DNA from: Flavobacteriales bacterium
GTDB taxonomy: Bacteria; Bacteroidota; Bacteroidia; Flavobacteriales_F; PHOS-HE28
Assembly: GCA_016713875.1 (NCBI GenBank)
Contig: JADJOI010000003.1
Span: 992,001 to 1,056,000 of the forward strand
Reading direction: 5' to 3'
DNA length: 64,000 nucleotides
The translations under genes and the position numbers were made by a program. Below are positions 9,301-18,125 of the stretch, one piece after another. Numbering within the stretch: the first letter of the stretch is position 1; every line of letters starts with the position of its first letter. The notes below the pieces were generated by a model. The model made no database searches. It saw only the letters and a program-made list of their open reading frames with translations, and was not told the origin of the DNA.

Positions 9301-9384
9301 TGCGTAGTGCTGGGCGCATGCGTTCTGCGCCGGCCCGAGGGTGAGCAGCAGGGGCAGGAGGCCGAACAGCCACCGCGCGGCCAT
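6373..9384 (-). CDS. periplasmic beta-propeller sensor histidine kinase
   Basis: The 1003-residue protein has a signal peptide (residues 1-24) and then a long sensor of two-component-regulator propeller repeats. Blades such as RDRSGALYLTRQGGIERYD and DQRGGLWIPTNNGLLR run to about residue 590. A Y_Y_Y-like sandwich, one membrane helix (about 725-745), a coiled coil (ANARLGTLVKARTQALSEAN) and the kinase core follow. His792 lies in IIAHDLVHPLRF; the N box is NNLLMNAVVHG near 904, G1 is SDNGIGMS and G2 is GTALGLGYV. There is no fused receiver or AraC domain, unlike many Bacteroides hybrids. Its ATG overlaps the stop of the upstream response regulator by one base (TGATG), so translation is probably coupled. 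Confidence 0.92.
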   Translation of the reverse strand: MAARWLFGLLPLLLTLGPAQNACAQHYAEWRHFTNRNGLPQSSVGDMAWDEHGFLWLTTQGGLARCDGRFVRAVPLNGATAPRQQVHLLRTSTGRLLTIGSTGAIHRLEDESPVALGTAGSAPYHPTGTMPTERHLLFLLRTVARKGWSDVRTCAQDSVMWLMLQDRRLTWWKDTVMAGAIELPVQPSALFALPSGGHVVHPDGPITRFDPASGTLRPVALDPVPPPGGRWFEQPGKPFVLHLVDDHVRIYRDDPSGTTPMLRGSAIDVTLPPRADITQLLFDEVAAVLATSTVTQGLFLHRRQWFGTWSCSDPTLVDGNSFYVQAELPGGHTFTVDHQGAGVLLDSAGCVPAYAPLKRLDPFSLAHDRSGALYLTRQGGIERYDPATGRSSLVANSTGARTTMVLDHDTLWAVNRSAFGLVRNDSIHWSVVFEGAASIGDPITLCRAADGRWWFGTCDGAFILGNEAVQRPEPVAGLTGSCVRALHRWGDRMLIGTYGQGAFVHDGRSLRRLPMDERGALLHTHAFAPDQRGGLWIPTNNGLLRTTWRDLEAWVADSTQRPFMGRFDEEDGMMGSELNGGCMPSYLAISTGELSFPSMRGLVRFDPAGVPDPWPAARLQATALRVDGVVVPLSDRVRLPADHGEVVLQYAIAHWGNGSQVQLELRLEGLQDGWTLLSTDRDEVRLGLLPPGETRLVVRKVGGALRGEPEAFAVLLSVPFPWYRTLWAGLGFVCLGALVGLALHRWNLLRLRAANARLGTLVKARTQALSEANDDLKAALHHQEKLIAIIAHDLVHPLRFVSRVARDARMMQERREDPGELGLTLQDLEGATRKLFTNASDLLGWVRSRHVEDPDRRVKVDLQSFVGAAIDRISELSGTIDLQNAVPEGTQVTTDPDVLAIVLNNLLMNAVVHGRAERITIDLAEGSGIVLRVSDNGIGMSPEQLDRIRKELEGTDEGHGRAGGTALGLGYVIISECMRLLHAKALIHSGPGGTTVEMALPAA

Positions 9385-10037
9385 CAGTGCACGGCCTTGC
9401 GGTGCAATTGCACCACCGTCTGCAGGTCCAGGATGTTGTTCACCCCGAGCTTCTCGTAGATCCGGATCTTGTAGGTGCCCACGGTGGAGACCCCCAGTCC
9501 GAGCTTATCGGCCACATCCTTCACCCCTGCTCCGGTGAGCAGGAGGTCGAGCACCATGAGCTCCCGGGCCGAGAGCCGTTCCAAGGGATTGGTGTCCACC
9601 TCCACGGTATTGCTCGCCCGCGCGGCGCGGAGGGCAAGGTCCGGATTCAAGTACGACCTTCCGGCCAGCACAGCGTTCACCGCGGTCACCACATCCTCCT
9701 CGGCGGCTTCTTTGCTCACGTAGCCCATCGCGCCCATCTTCATGGTCTTCGTACCGTGGATGCGCGCGGGGTTCATGGAGTACACCAGCACGGGAGGCTG
9801 CAGGGGATCACTGCACAGCTTGGGCAGGATGTCCATGCCATTGCCGTCCGGGAACTGAAGGTCCAACACCAGCAGGTCGGGCCGGGGTGTCCGCGCCAGC
9901 CGCTCCCGAAGGGCGGCCAGATCGGCCACCTCCTCCACCTTCACCTGGGGTATCCGGAGGGCCATGAGGTTCTTGAAACCGCGCCGCACGATCGTGTGAT
10001 CGTCGGCGATGAGGATGAGGGGATGGGCTTTGGACAT
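9384..10037 (-). CDS. NarL/FixJ-type response regulator
   Basis: The 217-residue protein has a receiver domain with the acidic pair in LILIADDHTIVRRG, the phospho-acceptor Asp in LLVLDLQFPDGNG (about residue 55) and the conserved Lys in MGYVSKEAAEED. The C-terminal LuxR-type helix-turn-helix (about 155-205) reads LSARELMVLDLLL, then VADKLGLGVSTVGTYKIRI. The cognate kinase is the overlapping downstream gene. The regulator is the promoter-proximal gene of a four-gene operon that also makes the SiaB and SiaC-like proteins, so it may control its own operon. It is divergent from rimO across 95 bases. Confidence 0.94.
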   Translation of the reverse strand: MSKAHPLILIADDHTIVRRGFKNLMALRIPQVKVEEVADLAALRERLARTPRPDLLVLDLQFPDGNGMDILPKLCSDPLQPPVLVYSMNPARIHGTKTMKMGAMGYVSKEAAEEDVVTAVNAVLAGRSYLNPDLALRAARASNTVEVDTNPLERLSARELMVLDLLLTGAGVKDVADKLGLGVSTVGTYKIRIYEKLGVNNILDLQTVVQLHRKAVH

Positions 10038-10095
10038 GGCTCGTGCAAGGTACGCGGCGCGGACACAGCCATCAATGCCGGCACACGCGGCGGGC

Positions 10096-10103
10096 TACCT
10101 TCG
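10096..10103 (+). promoter_or_regulatory. candidate -7 element of rimO
   Basis: TACCTTCG differs by one base from the Bacteroidota consensus TAnnTTTG and lies 29 bases before the rimO start. No convincing -33 TTG is visible at the right distance. Confidence 0.4.
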
Positions 10104-10132
10104 CGCCTTCCGCACGCCCCGACCCTGTCCGC

Positions 10133-11443
10133 ATGAAGGCCCGCACCCGCAAGCCCACCAAGGTCAACGTCGTCACCCTGGGCTGCTCGAAGAACACCTT
10201 CGACAGCGAGGTGATGATGGCCCAGCTGCGCGCCAACGGCATCGCCGTGGAGCACGAGGCCCGGCCCGACGGGCACAACGTGGTGGTGATCAACACCTGC
10301 GGCTTCATCGAGAACGCCAAGCAGGAGAGCATCGACACCATCCTGGGCTGGGCGGCGGCCAAGGACCGCGGCGAGGTGGAGAAGGTGTACGTCACCGGAT
10401 GCCTCAGCCAGCGCTACGCGCCGGAGCTGAAGGAGGGCATCCCGCAGGTGGACGCCTGGTTCGGCACGCGCGACCTGCCCCGCCTGCTGAAGACCCTGAA
10501 GGCCGACTACAAGCACGAGCTGGTGGGCGAGCGGCTGCTGACCACCCCCGCGCACTTCGCCTACTTCAAGATCAGCGAGGGCTGCGACCGCAAATGCTCG
10601 TTCTGCGCCATCCCCCTGATGCGCGGCAAGCACGTGAGCACCCCGATGGAGCAGCTCGTCGCCCAGGCGAAGGGGCTCGCGGCGCAGGGGGTGAAGGAGC
10701 TCATGCTCATCGCGCAGGATCTCACCTACTACGGGCTGGACCTGTACGGTAAGCGCAACCTGGCCGAACTGCTCGAACACCTGAGCGATGTGGAGGGCAT
10801 CGACTGGATCCGCTTGCACTACGCCTTCCCCAGCGGCTTCCCCATGGAGGTGCTCGATGTGATGCGCGAACGGCCGACCATCTGCAATTACCTGGACATG
10901 CCGCTGCAGCACGGCAGCACACGCATGCTCACTCGCATGCGGCGCGGCATCACGCAGGAGAAGACCGAGGCGCTGGTGGACACCATCCGCGACACCGTGC
11001 CCGGCATCGCCATCCGCACCACTTTGATCGCGGGCTTCCCGGGAGAGACCGAGGACGACCACGCCGACAACCTGCGCTGGATCGAGCGGATGCGCTTCGA
11101 CCGGCTGGGCTGCTTCACGTACAGCCACGAGGAGGACACCCACGCCCACACCATGGCCGACGATGTGCCGGCCGACGTGAAGGAGCAACGCGCCCAGGAG
11201 GTGATGGACCTGCAGGCCGGCATCAGCCTGGAGCTGAACCAGGCCAAGGTGGGCCGGACCTACCGCGTGCTGGTGGACAAGGCCGAAGGCGGCCACTACA
11301 TCGCCCGCACCGAGTTCGACAGCCCCGAGGTGGACAACGAGGTGCTGATCCCCACCGCGTCCGGTCATCTGCGCATCGGCGACTTCGCCGAGGTGCGGAT
11401 CACGGCGGCCCGGGAGCACCACCTGGAGGGGGTGCCGGCCTAG
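10133..11443 (+). CDS. rimO: ribosomal protein uS12 methylthiotransferase RimO
   Basis: The 436-residue radical-SAM protein methylthiolates an Asp of ribosomal protein S12. The N-terminal UPF0004 domain has VTLGCSKNTFDSEVMM, VINTCGF and VTGCLSQRY, giving the three Cys of the auxiliary Fe-S cluster. The radical-SAM motif is SEGCDRKCSFCAIP. The C-terminal TRAM domain follows (VGRTYRVLVDKAEGG). The CSKN and IDWIRLHYAFP blocks favour RimO over MiaB. The ATG at 10133 is chosen because MKARTRKPTKVNVVTLGC gives the normal start. Its stop overlaps the 3' end of the convergent haem-binding gene by four bases. Confidence 0.95.
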   Translation: MKARTRKPTKVNVVTLGCSKNTFDSEVMMAQLRANGIAVEHEARPDGHNVVVINTCGFIENAKQESIDTILGWAAAKDRGEVEKVYVTGCLSQRYAPELKEGIPQVDAWFGTRDLPRLLKTLKADYKHELVGERLLTTPAHFAYFKISEGCDRKCSFCAIPLMRGKHVSTPMEQLVAQAKGLAAQGVKELMLIAQDLTYYGLDLYGKRNLAELLEHLSDVEGIDWIRLHYAFPSGFPMEVLDVMRERPTICNYLDMPLQHGSTRMLTRMRRGITQEKTEALVDTIRDTVPGIAIRTTLIAGFPGETEDDHADNLRWIERMRFDRLGCFTYSHEEDTHAHTMADDVPADVKEQRAQEVMDLQAGISLELNQAKVGRTYRVLVDKAEGGHYIARTEFDSPEVDNEVLIPTASGHLRIGDFAEVRITAAREHHLEGVPA

Positions 11444-11910
11444 TCCTCGGGCTCCGATCCGCCACCGCCGGCCAGCCCACTGAAGTAGCCGGTGAGCGCC
11501 ACGCGCTGGTCCATGGAAAGGCGCGCATCACCATGGGTCCACGTGTACTCGGTGAGCGGCATCTCTTCCTTCTTGATCATCTCGATGGCCTCGTCGGCCA
11601 CGTGGGCGCGGTCATCGGCCGCATAGCTGCCCCAGCTGGAGGCATCGAAGTGTTCACGGCCTTCATCGATGTGGTGCTGCAGCCACCAGTTCACCGGCGT
11701 AAGGGCGGCGTACCACGGGTAGTGCGGTTGGCCGCTGTGGCAATCGTAGCACGCCGTGCGCAACAGCTGCTCCACCTCGGCAGAAGGCGAGGTCAGCGCG
11801 ATCAGGTCGCGGGCAGGATCCACCGGTTCGGCGATACGTGTGGGCCGGATGAACTGGGCGCAACCGAAGAGGGCGGCCAGGACCAAGAGGGCACGCCTGA
11901 GGCGTTTCAT
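11440..11910 (-). CDS. haem-binding domain protein (single CxxCH)
   Basis: The 156-residue protein has an N-terminal hydrophobic segment (residues 1-21, LRRALLVLAALFGCAQF) followed by one haem motif, CYDCH, at about 54-58. The context TACYDCHSGQPHYPWYAALTP is typical of the Haem_bd family (PF14376). Another conserved block is MPLTEYTWTHGDARLS. Such proteins are periplasmic or membrane-tethered c-type cytochromes of uncertain partner. Its start overlaps the stop of the C1 peptidase gene by four bases, so the two are translationally coupled; a functional link between them is not evident. Confidence 0.85.
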   Translation of the reverse strand: MKRLRRALLVLAALFGCAQFIRPTRIAEPVDPARDLIALTSPSAEVEQLLRTACYDCHSGQPHYPWYAALTPVNWWLQHHIDEGREHFDASSWGSYAADDRAHVADEAIEMIKKEEMPLTEYTWTHGDARLSMDQRVALTGYFSGLAGGGGSEPED

Positions 11911-13417
11911 CGCTTCTCGAGCTCAAGGACCACCGCTACGGCGTTGCGGTCCGCCGGTCCGGTGGCGCCGATGGTCTCCCCATCGGTGAAGCGGACGCCG
12001 GTGCTGAGCTCAGCGCCGAGCACATCCTGCAGCTTGGCCGCCAGGCCACGGGCCGCACTGGCCTTCAACTGCTCGTTGAGCTTGCGGTAGTCCACCGGCT
12101 GGTTATACACCACCACGGCCATCACGTCCACGGTGCCCACCGCATCAGCCTCCAGGCTGTGGTCGCTGGGGAAGAGGCGCGTGCCGGTGATGCCGCAGTA
12201 GGGCGAGTGCTTATCGGTGTATGGGAACAGGACGTAGCTGCTGCCATCGGTCTCCTCGCCGAAGAGGTAGGTGTAGCACTCGGTGTTGTTCGTCACCTCC
12301 ACCTTGAAGCGGGTGCCCTTGGCGATGGGGCTCACCGTGCGGAAGACGTTGCCGCCGGTGCCGCGCAGCGCGATGTTGGACCCGGTGGCGTTGTCCACGA
12401 AGCCGAAGCGCAGGTCGAAGGAGGACGGCTTCACGTCCACGCCGTCGCCCTGTGGGTACACGGCATAAGCCTCCTTCCCGAAGTGGTATTCATGATCAAG
12501 AAGCCGCCGGATTCGCCGAACTTGTAGTCGTCGTAGCCCACCACACACATGGCGTGTCCGCCGAAGCCGGCCTGGGCGTAGTCGCGTTCGTTCGGCAGCC
12601 AGGCCTCCTGGCCCTCCATCTCCTGCATGAAGCTGCCGCCCACCATCATGCCGATCACGATGGGCGAACCCTGGGCCAGGTGCTGCTTCATAGCGAGCAT
12701 GTCGGTGCGCTGCTCGTCGGCACCGAGGGTGAGGCGCTGGAAGCCCTTGATGCGGTACTGCCGCGCCTGCTGCCGCTCCTGGTCGCTGGGCTGCTTGCTG
12801 CAGCTCTGGTCGGTGTAGGCGAAGCGGCTGTAGGGAAGGACGCCGCCGTCGAGCATGTTCTCCATGGCGCGGTAGATGTAGCTGCCCTGGCAGTCGCTGT
12901 TATCGATCTTGATCTGGTTGTACAGGTAACTGGGGCTGAAGGCGTCCGCGGAGCCGGGCGTGGTGCCGGTGGCCCTGGCCTGTACGATGGTGCGCGCGGC
13001 GTAGGCACTGGCCCAGGCCACGCAGCTGCCCTGCTGGCCCTGGTTGAGGCGCGGCGGACAGAAGCGCTCCAGCGTCACCCGTTCGGGCAGCGGGTTCTTC
13101 ACGTTGTCGGCCAGGGGTTCGTACACCTCGGCCTGGTCGTAGAGCTTGGGATCGAAGTTGGCGCCCGTGGCGAAGGAGGCGAGCTGGCCGATCATGTCGC
13201 CGCCGCCACCGCCCGCGCAGCCCTTCATGCCGCCCAGGAAGTAGAAGAGGCCGAAGCCCACCAGCACCACCAGCATCAGCTTGGGGTTCTTCATCAGCAG
13301 GCCGATCAGCAGGGGCAGCAGGGAGCCCATGCCGCCACCACCACCACCGCCGCGACGGGGTGGAGTGGGGGAGCTGCGCCGCGGCTGCGGGTCGTCGGGG
13401 GTCATCCGGATGGGCAT
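11907..13417 (-). pseudogene. C1-family (papain-like) cysteine peptidase, frameshifted with internal deletion
   Basis: From the ATG at 13417 the protein begins with a Pro/Arg/Gly-rich stretch and a membrane helix (about 45-60). The peptidase domain has the nucleophile Cys in QGQQGSCVAWASAYAART and the His in FGGHAMCVVGYDDYKFG. After GGFLIMN at 12488 the frame is lost: the expected SWG..WG...W..Y segment is absent, and reading resumes in another frame with FGKEAYAVYPQGDGVD, continuing to 11907. About 15-25 residues plus a frame are missing, on either side of the catalytic Asn. The C-terminal region (DVKPSSFDLRFGF onward) is an intact beta-rich domain. This is either a real inactivating deletion or an assembly fault. 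The gene precedes the haem-binding gene in one transcription unit. Confidence 0.75.
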
Positions 13418-13509
13418 GGCGAAAGGGGTTCGTTCGGTCGCGCAGCGCGCCTGTCCACGGTCATGGTGCCGGGCGCTGCACGTGCCGAAATTGGCGAAAA
13501 ACCCAAGCC

Positions 13510-13860
13510 ATGCTGCGCCTCGTACTTCTACCTCTTGTCGCCCTTTGGATGATGGCCACCCCGACACTGAAGGCCGCACCCGGTTCCGAAGGAGTCGATG
13601 TGCTGGCCGTGGTGAAGGTGGAGGGGCTGCAGGCCGATGCGGCGGCGCGCCTGGCCGCGCTGGTGGGGCGGGAGAAGGGCGTGGGCATCGAATACACCTG
13701 CTTGTGGGCGGGCGTGCTGGTGTTCCACCTGGAGGACGCGTCGCTGACGGAACGCGCCGACGTCATCACCTACCTGCGGCGGCTGTTGGGCCAGGCCGGC
13801 ATCACCGGTGGCGAGTTCCTCGACGTGCACATGGCCCCGCGAGGCCCAGGCAAGTGCTGA
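13510..13860 (+). CDS. small secreted protein of unknown function
   Basis: The 116-residue product has a clear signal peptide (LRLVLLPLVALWMMATPTLKA). The roughly 90-residue mature part has alternating helices and strands: VDVLAVVKVEGLQADAAAR, then VGIEYTCLWAGVLVFHL and LTERADVITYLRRLLGQ. The order resembles the ferredoxin-like fold of HMA-type modules, but the CxxC of metal-binding HMA domains is missing, so no metal role is proposed. It is divergent from the C1 peptidase gene and stands alone on its strand. Confidence 0.6.
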   Translation: MLRLVLLPLVALWMMATPTLKAAPGSEGVDVLAVVKVEGLQADAAARLAALVGREKGVGIEYTCLWAGVLVFHLEDASLTERADVITYLRRLLGQAGITGGEFLDVHMAPRGPGKC

Positions 13861-13862
13861 GG

Positions 13863-13942
13863 CCCGGCCTCACTGCTTCACCACCCGCACCTGTGCCTGC
13901 CGGTCGGCACCGGTGATGCGCACCTCGTAGAGCCCGTCGGCG
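13863..13942. repeat. 80-bp direct repeat, left copy
   Basis: These 80 bases match 19635-19714 in the same orientation with about four mismatches. The right copy is the 3' end of the T9SS gene at 19642-23106. The two copies bracket a block holding two T9SS cargo genes. Confidence 0.85.
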
Positions 13943-13955
13943 CTGCTGGCGTGTC
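13870..13955 (-). pseudogene. remnant of a T9SS sorting-domain coding end
   Basis: Read on the minus strand, this stretch encodes GLYEVRITGADRQAQVRVVKQ and a TGA stop, nearly the same as the last residues of the large protein ending at 19642. Upstream of it (from about 13943) the similarity stops abruptly and no start or longer frame can be joined to it. It is therefore a severed 3' end of a sorting-domain gene. The rest of 13956-14218 holds no gene that I can support; it is visibly richer in A+T than the surroundings. Confidence 0.75.
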
Positions 13956-14178
13956 GTTGAGGTGGTTCTTCCGCCGCTGAGCGTCGGGTTCATGGAACAT
14001 TCTATGACGATGCGCAGTTTCATGCGTCCGAAAAGATCCCTTACGCCGGATCGTCAAGATCAGCCCGACATCCGATCTGCGGCTCATACGCGGGACTGTG
14101 TCTCGCCGTGCCGCATGTGTTGCGGTAACAGTGAGTCAACCAGGGGTGGAGGAACCGGTCCGAATGGCTTCTGCGGCC

Positions 14179-14186
14179 AATATTTG
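14179..14186 (+). promoter_or_regulatory. possible -7 element of the cassette operon
   Basis: AATATTTG differs from TAnnTTTG only at the first base and lies 32 bases before the ATG at 14219. No -33 element is evident. Confidence 0.3.
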
Positions 14187-14218
14187 ACTAGCTTCGGTTG
14201 AATAATCACCGCTTGGAC

Positions 14219-17200
14219 ATGGTACCTACCCGGATGCTGGTTGCGATCCAAGGCTTGCTATCAGCGGGCCTTTCGTATGCTCAGTTCATCCACAACCCCT
14301 ACCAATCACACGTTGGAGCGCCGTTCGCGCTCACCACACACGTGCCCACAGGTTTCAACACCAGCTATGTAGGAGAGTACCAGATCCACGTCAAAGACTG
14401 GATCTGGAACGTGGCCCCATATTACGATGACCTATAAGATCGAAACGGTGTCGTTCCCCTTCACGCCAAGGGATCAGGAGCACACAGTTGGGGACCGCAC
14501 GATGGTGATGCCGACGATCGAGAGCTTCCAGTTCGTCAATGGCGCTGATGCACGCTGCACCGGATATGCCTGGGAGGCCAACGTGCCATTGGCTCCGAAC
14601 ACCAAGGACCTGATGCGCAGCGTCACAGGTAACATCAATGCTAGTAACGCTGGACCGCAAAATATGATGTCTAGGCCTGCGTCATTGATCTCCGCGTTGT
14701 TCAAGGACTATTCGGTCGGCAATCTCTGCGGAAGTGATGCTTACCGCAATTGGCTGCCGCACACCGTTCTGAAGCATACGATCTACGTCACCAGCCCCGG
14801 ATTTGGCGTCGCGGACTCGATCTCATGGGTTTACGACAACACCCGCGGGCGCATGCGGCACTATCCGTTCACCGCTTTTGGCACAGGCCAATCGCCGAAC
14901 TGGGACGTGATCTTCCGACCCATTCTCCTGACCAATCCCAACGGCCATACCTACTTCGAGACGAACAACAGCAGCTGGTATCCGAACGGCACCGCCAACT
15001 ACTTTCCTGCACCTGTTGTGCCAACCGGACTTGAGGATATCCTCTACCCATCCGACCCCGGCAATACGGTCTATCCGGACCCGAACTATCCGAACAGCCT
15101 CCATCCGCCTCCATTCTCATTGCTCGAAGCTCCGTTGCTCAATATCGATGGTGAAGCATACGCAGGATACACCAATGACCAGAATGATGATCAGCAGGAG
15201 TTGTTTCAAGGGTCACCAGCTTGGGACGTGGCGCATGAATACATCATCGATAAACCGATCGACCTGCGACTGATCAATGCTGCCGAGATGATCATCTACA
15301 ATCCGAGCGAGGCCGCGATCGACATAGACCCGAGCTATCCAGGTCGAAAGCTCATTTTTCCATCTGGATACACGTTCAGCACGGTGCACGGGGTGCATCC
15401 TTCGCCAGCCTCCGTGCAGACCGCAGACCCGGATGGCCTCTATCCACATCCCTTGCTCGCACCCGTCGAAAGTACACTGCCTGACCTGCCGGGCTATGAT
15501 CATCCTTCGATCTACTATGTACGGGATGGTAGCACTTTAGAGATCGAGCCATGTGTGACCATCATGGACGCGACCATTTATGTCGAGGACGGCGCGGCCG
15601 TGCGCTACTACCCCGGCGCGATCAATGGCAACTTCTCGTTCGAGTGGGAGAACGAGGCCATGAGCAAGGTGGAGCTCGCGGTCCCCGGCGATCTGAGGTT
15701 ATGCCCGGGCGAGTGTTACATCGCCGACACGTATGAGGTGATGGACATGACCGTGACCAACGGAGGTCATTGGACCACCACCACCCTGCCCAACGACGCG
15801 AACAACGATGGTCATCTTTTGATCGGAGGTACGCTGCGGATCGCATCCGGCCAGACCGTCGACATTTCGCCCGGGGTTGTCCTGGAATTCGGCCCCAACG
15901 GCAAGGTGATCGTGGAACGCGGTGCCGTCTTGGATGCCACTGAGGCCACGTTCACCAATGCGTGCGAGCTGATGTGGCAGGGCATCGAAGTATGGGGCAC
16001 CACGAACGCCTCTCAAGAGCCCACAGGAGGTAATCCGGACCAGGGCGAGTTCTACGCGTACGATTGCCTCTTCGAGAACGCCCGGACCGCCATCAAGGTC
16101 TACCGACCAGGTCATTTCGACCACAATGGGGGTCTGGTCCGTGTTCGCTACAGCACCTTCCGGAACAACCACATGGGCATCGAGATGTGGCCCACGCAGA
16201 ACATGGTGGGCGGTATCGAGAAGGCCAATCGTTCGGCGATCTTCCTGAACGAATTCGAGACGACGGACTTCCTGTTGGACCCCACCTACGGCGATGGCAT
16301 TCATCGACGCGCAGCCCTGGAGCATATCCGCCTATGGGGCATCAAGAACCCGTTCCTCAATGGCAACGACTTCACCACGGCCGTGCCGGGCCATACGTTC
16401 CCCCCGCACCTGCGCGGCACAGGCATCATGGCCTTCGATTCGGACGTCACAGTAGCGTCCTGTTCTTTCCATGGGCTCACCGAAGGAGTATGGGTGGCCA
16501 ACTTCCCCTACTTCAAAGGGGTCCGTATCCGCAACAACACGTTCACCGATTGCGTGCATAGCGTCGTGCTTCAAGGCACCCTGTTGGCTGAGGTCACCCG
16601 CAACGAGATCCAGGTGCCCATCTCCGCCGCGTGGCCCTATGCCGATGACGATGTACGTCGGGGCTACAACAATCCGGTCGGCATCTACTTGATCGGCAGC
16701 ACCAACTATCACGTGGAGGAGAACACGGTCACAGGCAGCGAGACCCAACAGCACCTGCTCCACAAGCAATACAGCTTCGGTATCGTGGCCAGTGAGAGCA
16801 TGTTCACCTGGCAGGACACCCCGGACATGTTCACCGATGCCCTCTTCGAGCAGAGCAGCGCGAGTATTTTCTTGAACCGGGTGACCGGATGCACCTTCGG
16901 CATCCAAATGGAGGGCGACAACAAGGGCGCCTATGACCTGAACGACCCCACCACCCATGGCTACGGCCTGTTGGTGGAATGCAACGACATGCAGGACGGC
17001 GGCCAGAACTGGTGGTTCGATATGGCGGTGGTGGGGAACTGGACCCCGGGCATGACCTACTCAGGCGTCCTAAGGGACCAAGGCTATTGCGACGTCCTCA
17101 ATCCCCAATATCAAGCTGGCAACAAATTTCCTAGCTGCGATCAAGAGCCGTTCCATTTGGTCTTCGACATTAACGCTGATGCAACTCTATTCAGGTACTC

Positions 17201-18125
17201 CGACATAGCGAGCAAGCTACCGGCCATGTTATGCCGCGAAGCTCAGGGAGCTTTGTTCATTGAGTGCGATGATCTCCTTGGCGCTAGGGAGTGTGAATCC
17301 ACGATCGATTGTGATCCCCCCTGCGCAGATTTGGTACTGGGCAGCCTTCAATCGAAACTGCTCGTCCTTGAGGATCTCCTGAGCGAGGCCACGGACAGCT
17401 TGGGCCGGGACAGTCTCTTGCGCAAGCATGCGGCGTTGAAAGCGAAGCAGCAGCACTACCACAATGCCCAGCTGCGCTACTACTTGGAGGCCGAGAACAT
17501 GGACAGCGTGCTGGCCCTGGTGCGGCGGAACGAGCAACAGACCGAACTGCACTGGAGCCTGTATTTCTACATGAGCAAGGCGATGTATGCCGAGGCCGAT
17601 TCCATCATCGACCTGATGATCGCCCAAGGTGGCGGAACGCCCAGCGCACACACGGCTTTGGTTCAGCTGCAGCTGAGCTTGCTGAACGCCCAGATCGCAC
17701 CGGAAAACATGACCCCGGCGCAACACGCGCTGCTGGAGGCCATGGTGGAAGAGAACCCCTACGGCAGCCCGAGCGCCCAGGCCCTGCTGTCCCTGGCCTA
17801 CCGCACCCCGTACAAGCGGGTACCCTGGCTGATGAACGATACGCTGCCGGAGAAGATGGTGGAGCGACCGACCGCTACTGCATCATGTCAACTGCGCTGC
17901 TATCCGAACCCAGCCGACGATCGGGTCATCCTTGTGGGTTGCTGGGATGAAGGAACGACGGTAAGTATGCACCTATACGACGCGCACGGTAGCCGTTTGG
18001 CAGTGGCCTGGAGACAGCAGGGCCAGCGTTTGGAACTTGACCTGTCCCGGTTCCCTTCGGGTCTGTACATGGCTGTTGTACACACGGCACTAGGCACGGA
18101 ACCAGTTCGATTCCTTGTACGATGA
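14219..18125 (+). CDS. T9SS cargo protein with beta-helix region, frame interrupted near 14432
   Basis: From the ATG at 14219 the signal peptide MLVAIQGLLSAGLSYAQ leads into FIHNPYQSHVG, and the frame stops at 14437 after VAPYYDDL. The continuation starts in another frame at 14427 (YKIETVSFPFTPRDQE), so one gene of about 1300 codons has probably been split by a single-base indel. The middle (roughly residues 430-860) looks like a right-handed beta-helix, with repeated N/G-rich turns such as RIRNNTFTDCVHSVVLQG. A helical segment (about 970-1180, HAALKAKQQHYHNAQLRYYL) follows. A type A sorting domain ends it: LRCYPNPADDRVILVG, then FPSGLYMAVV. The 5' part has lower G+C than its neighbours. Its stop overlaps the next gene by four bases (ATGA). 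Confidence 0.8.
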
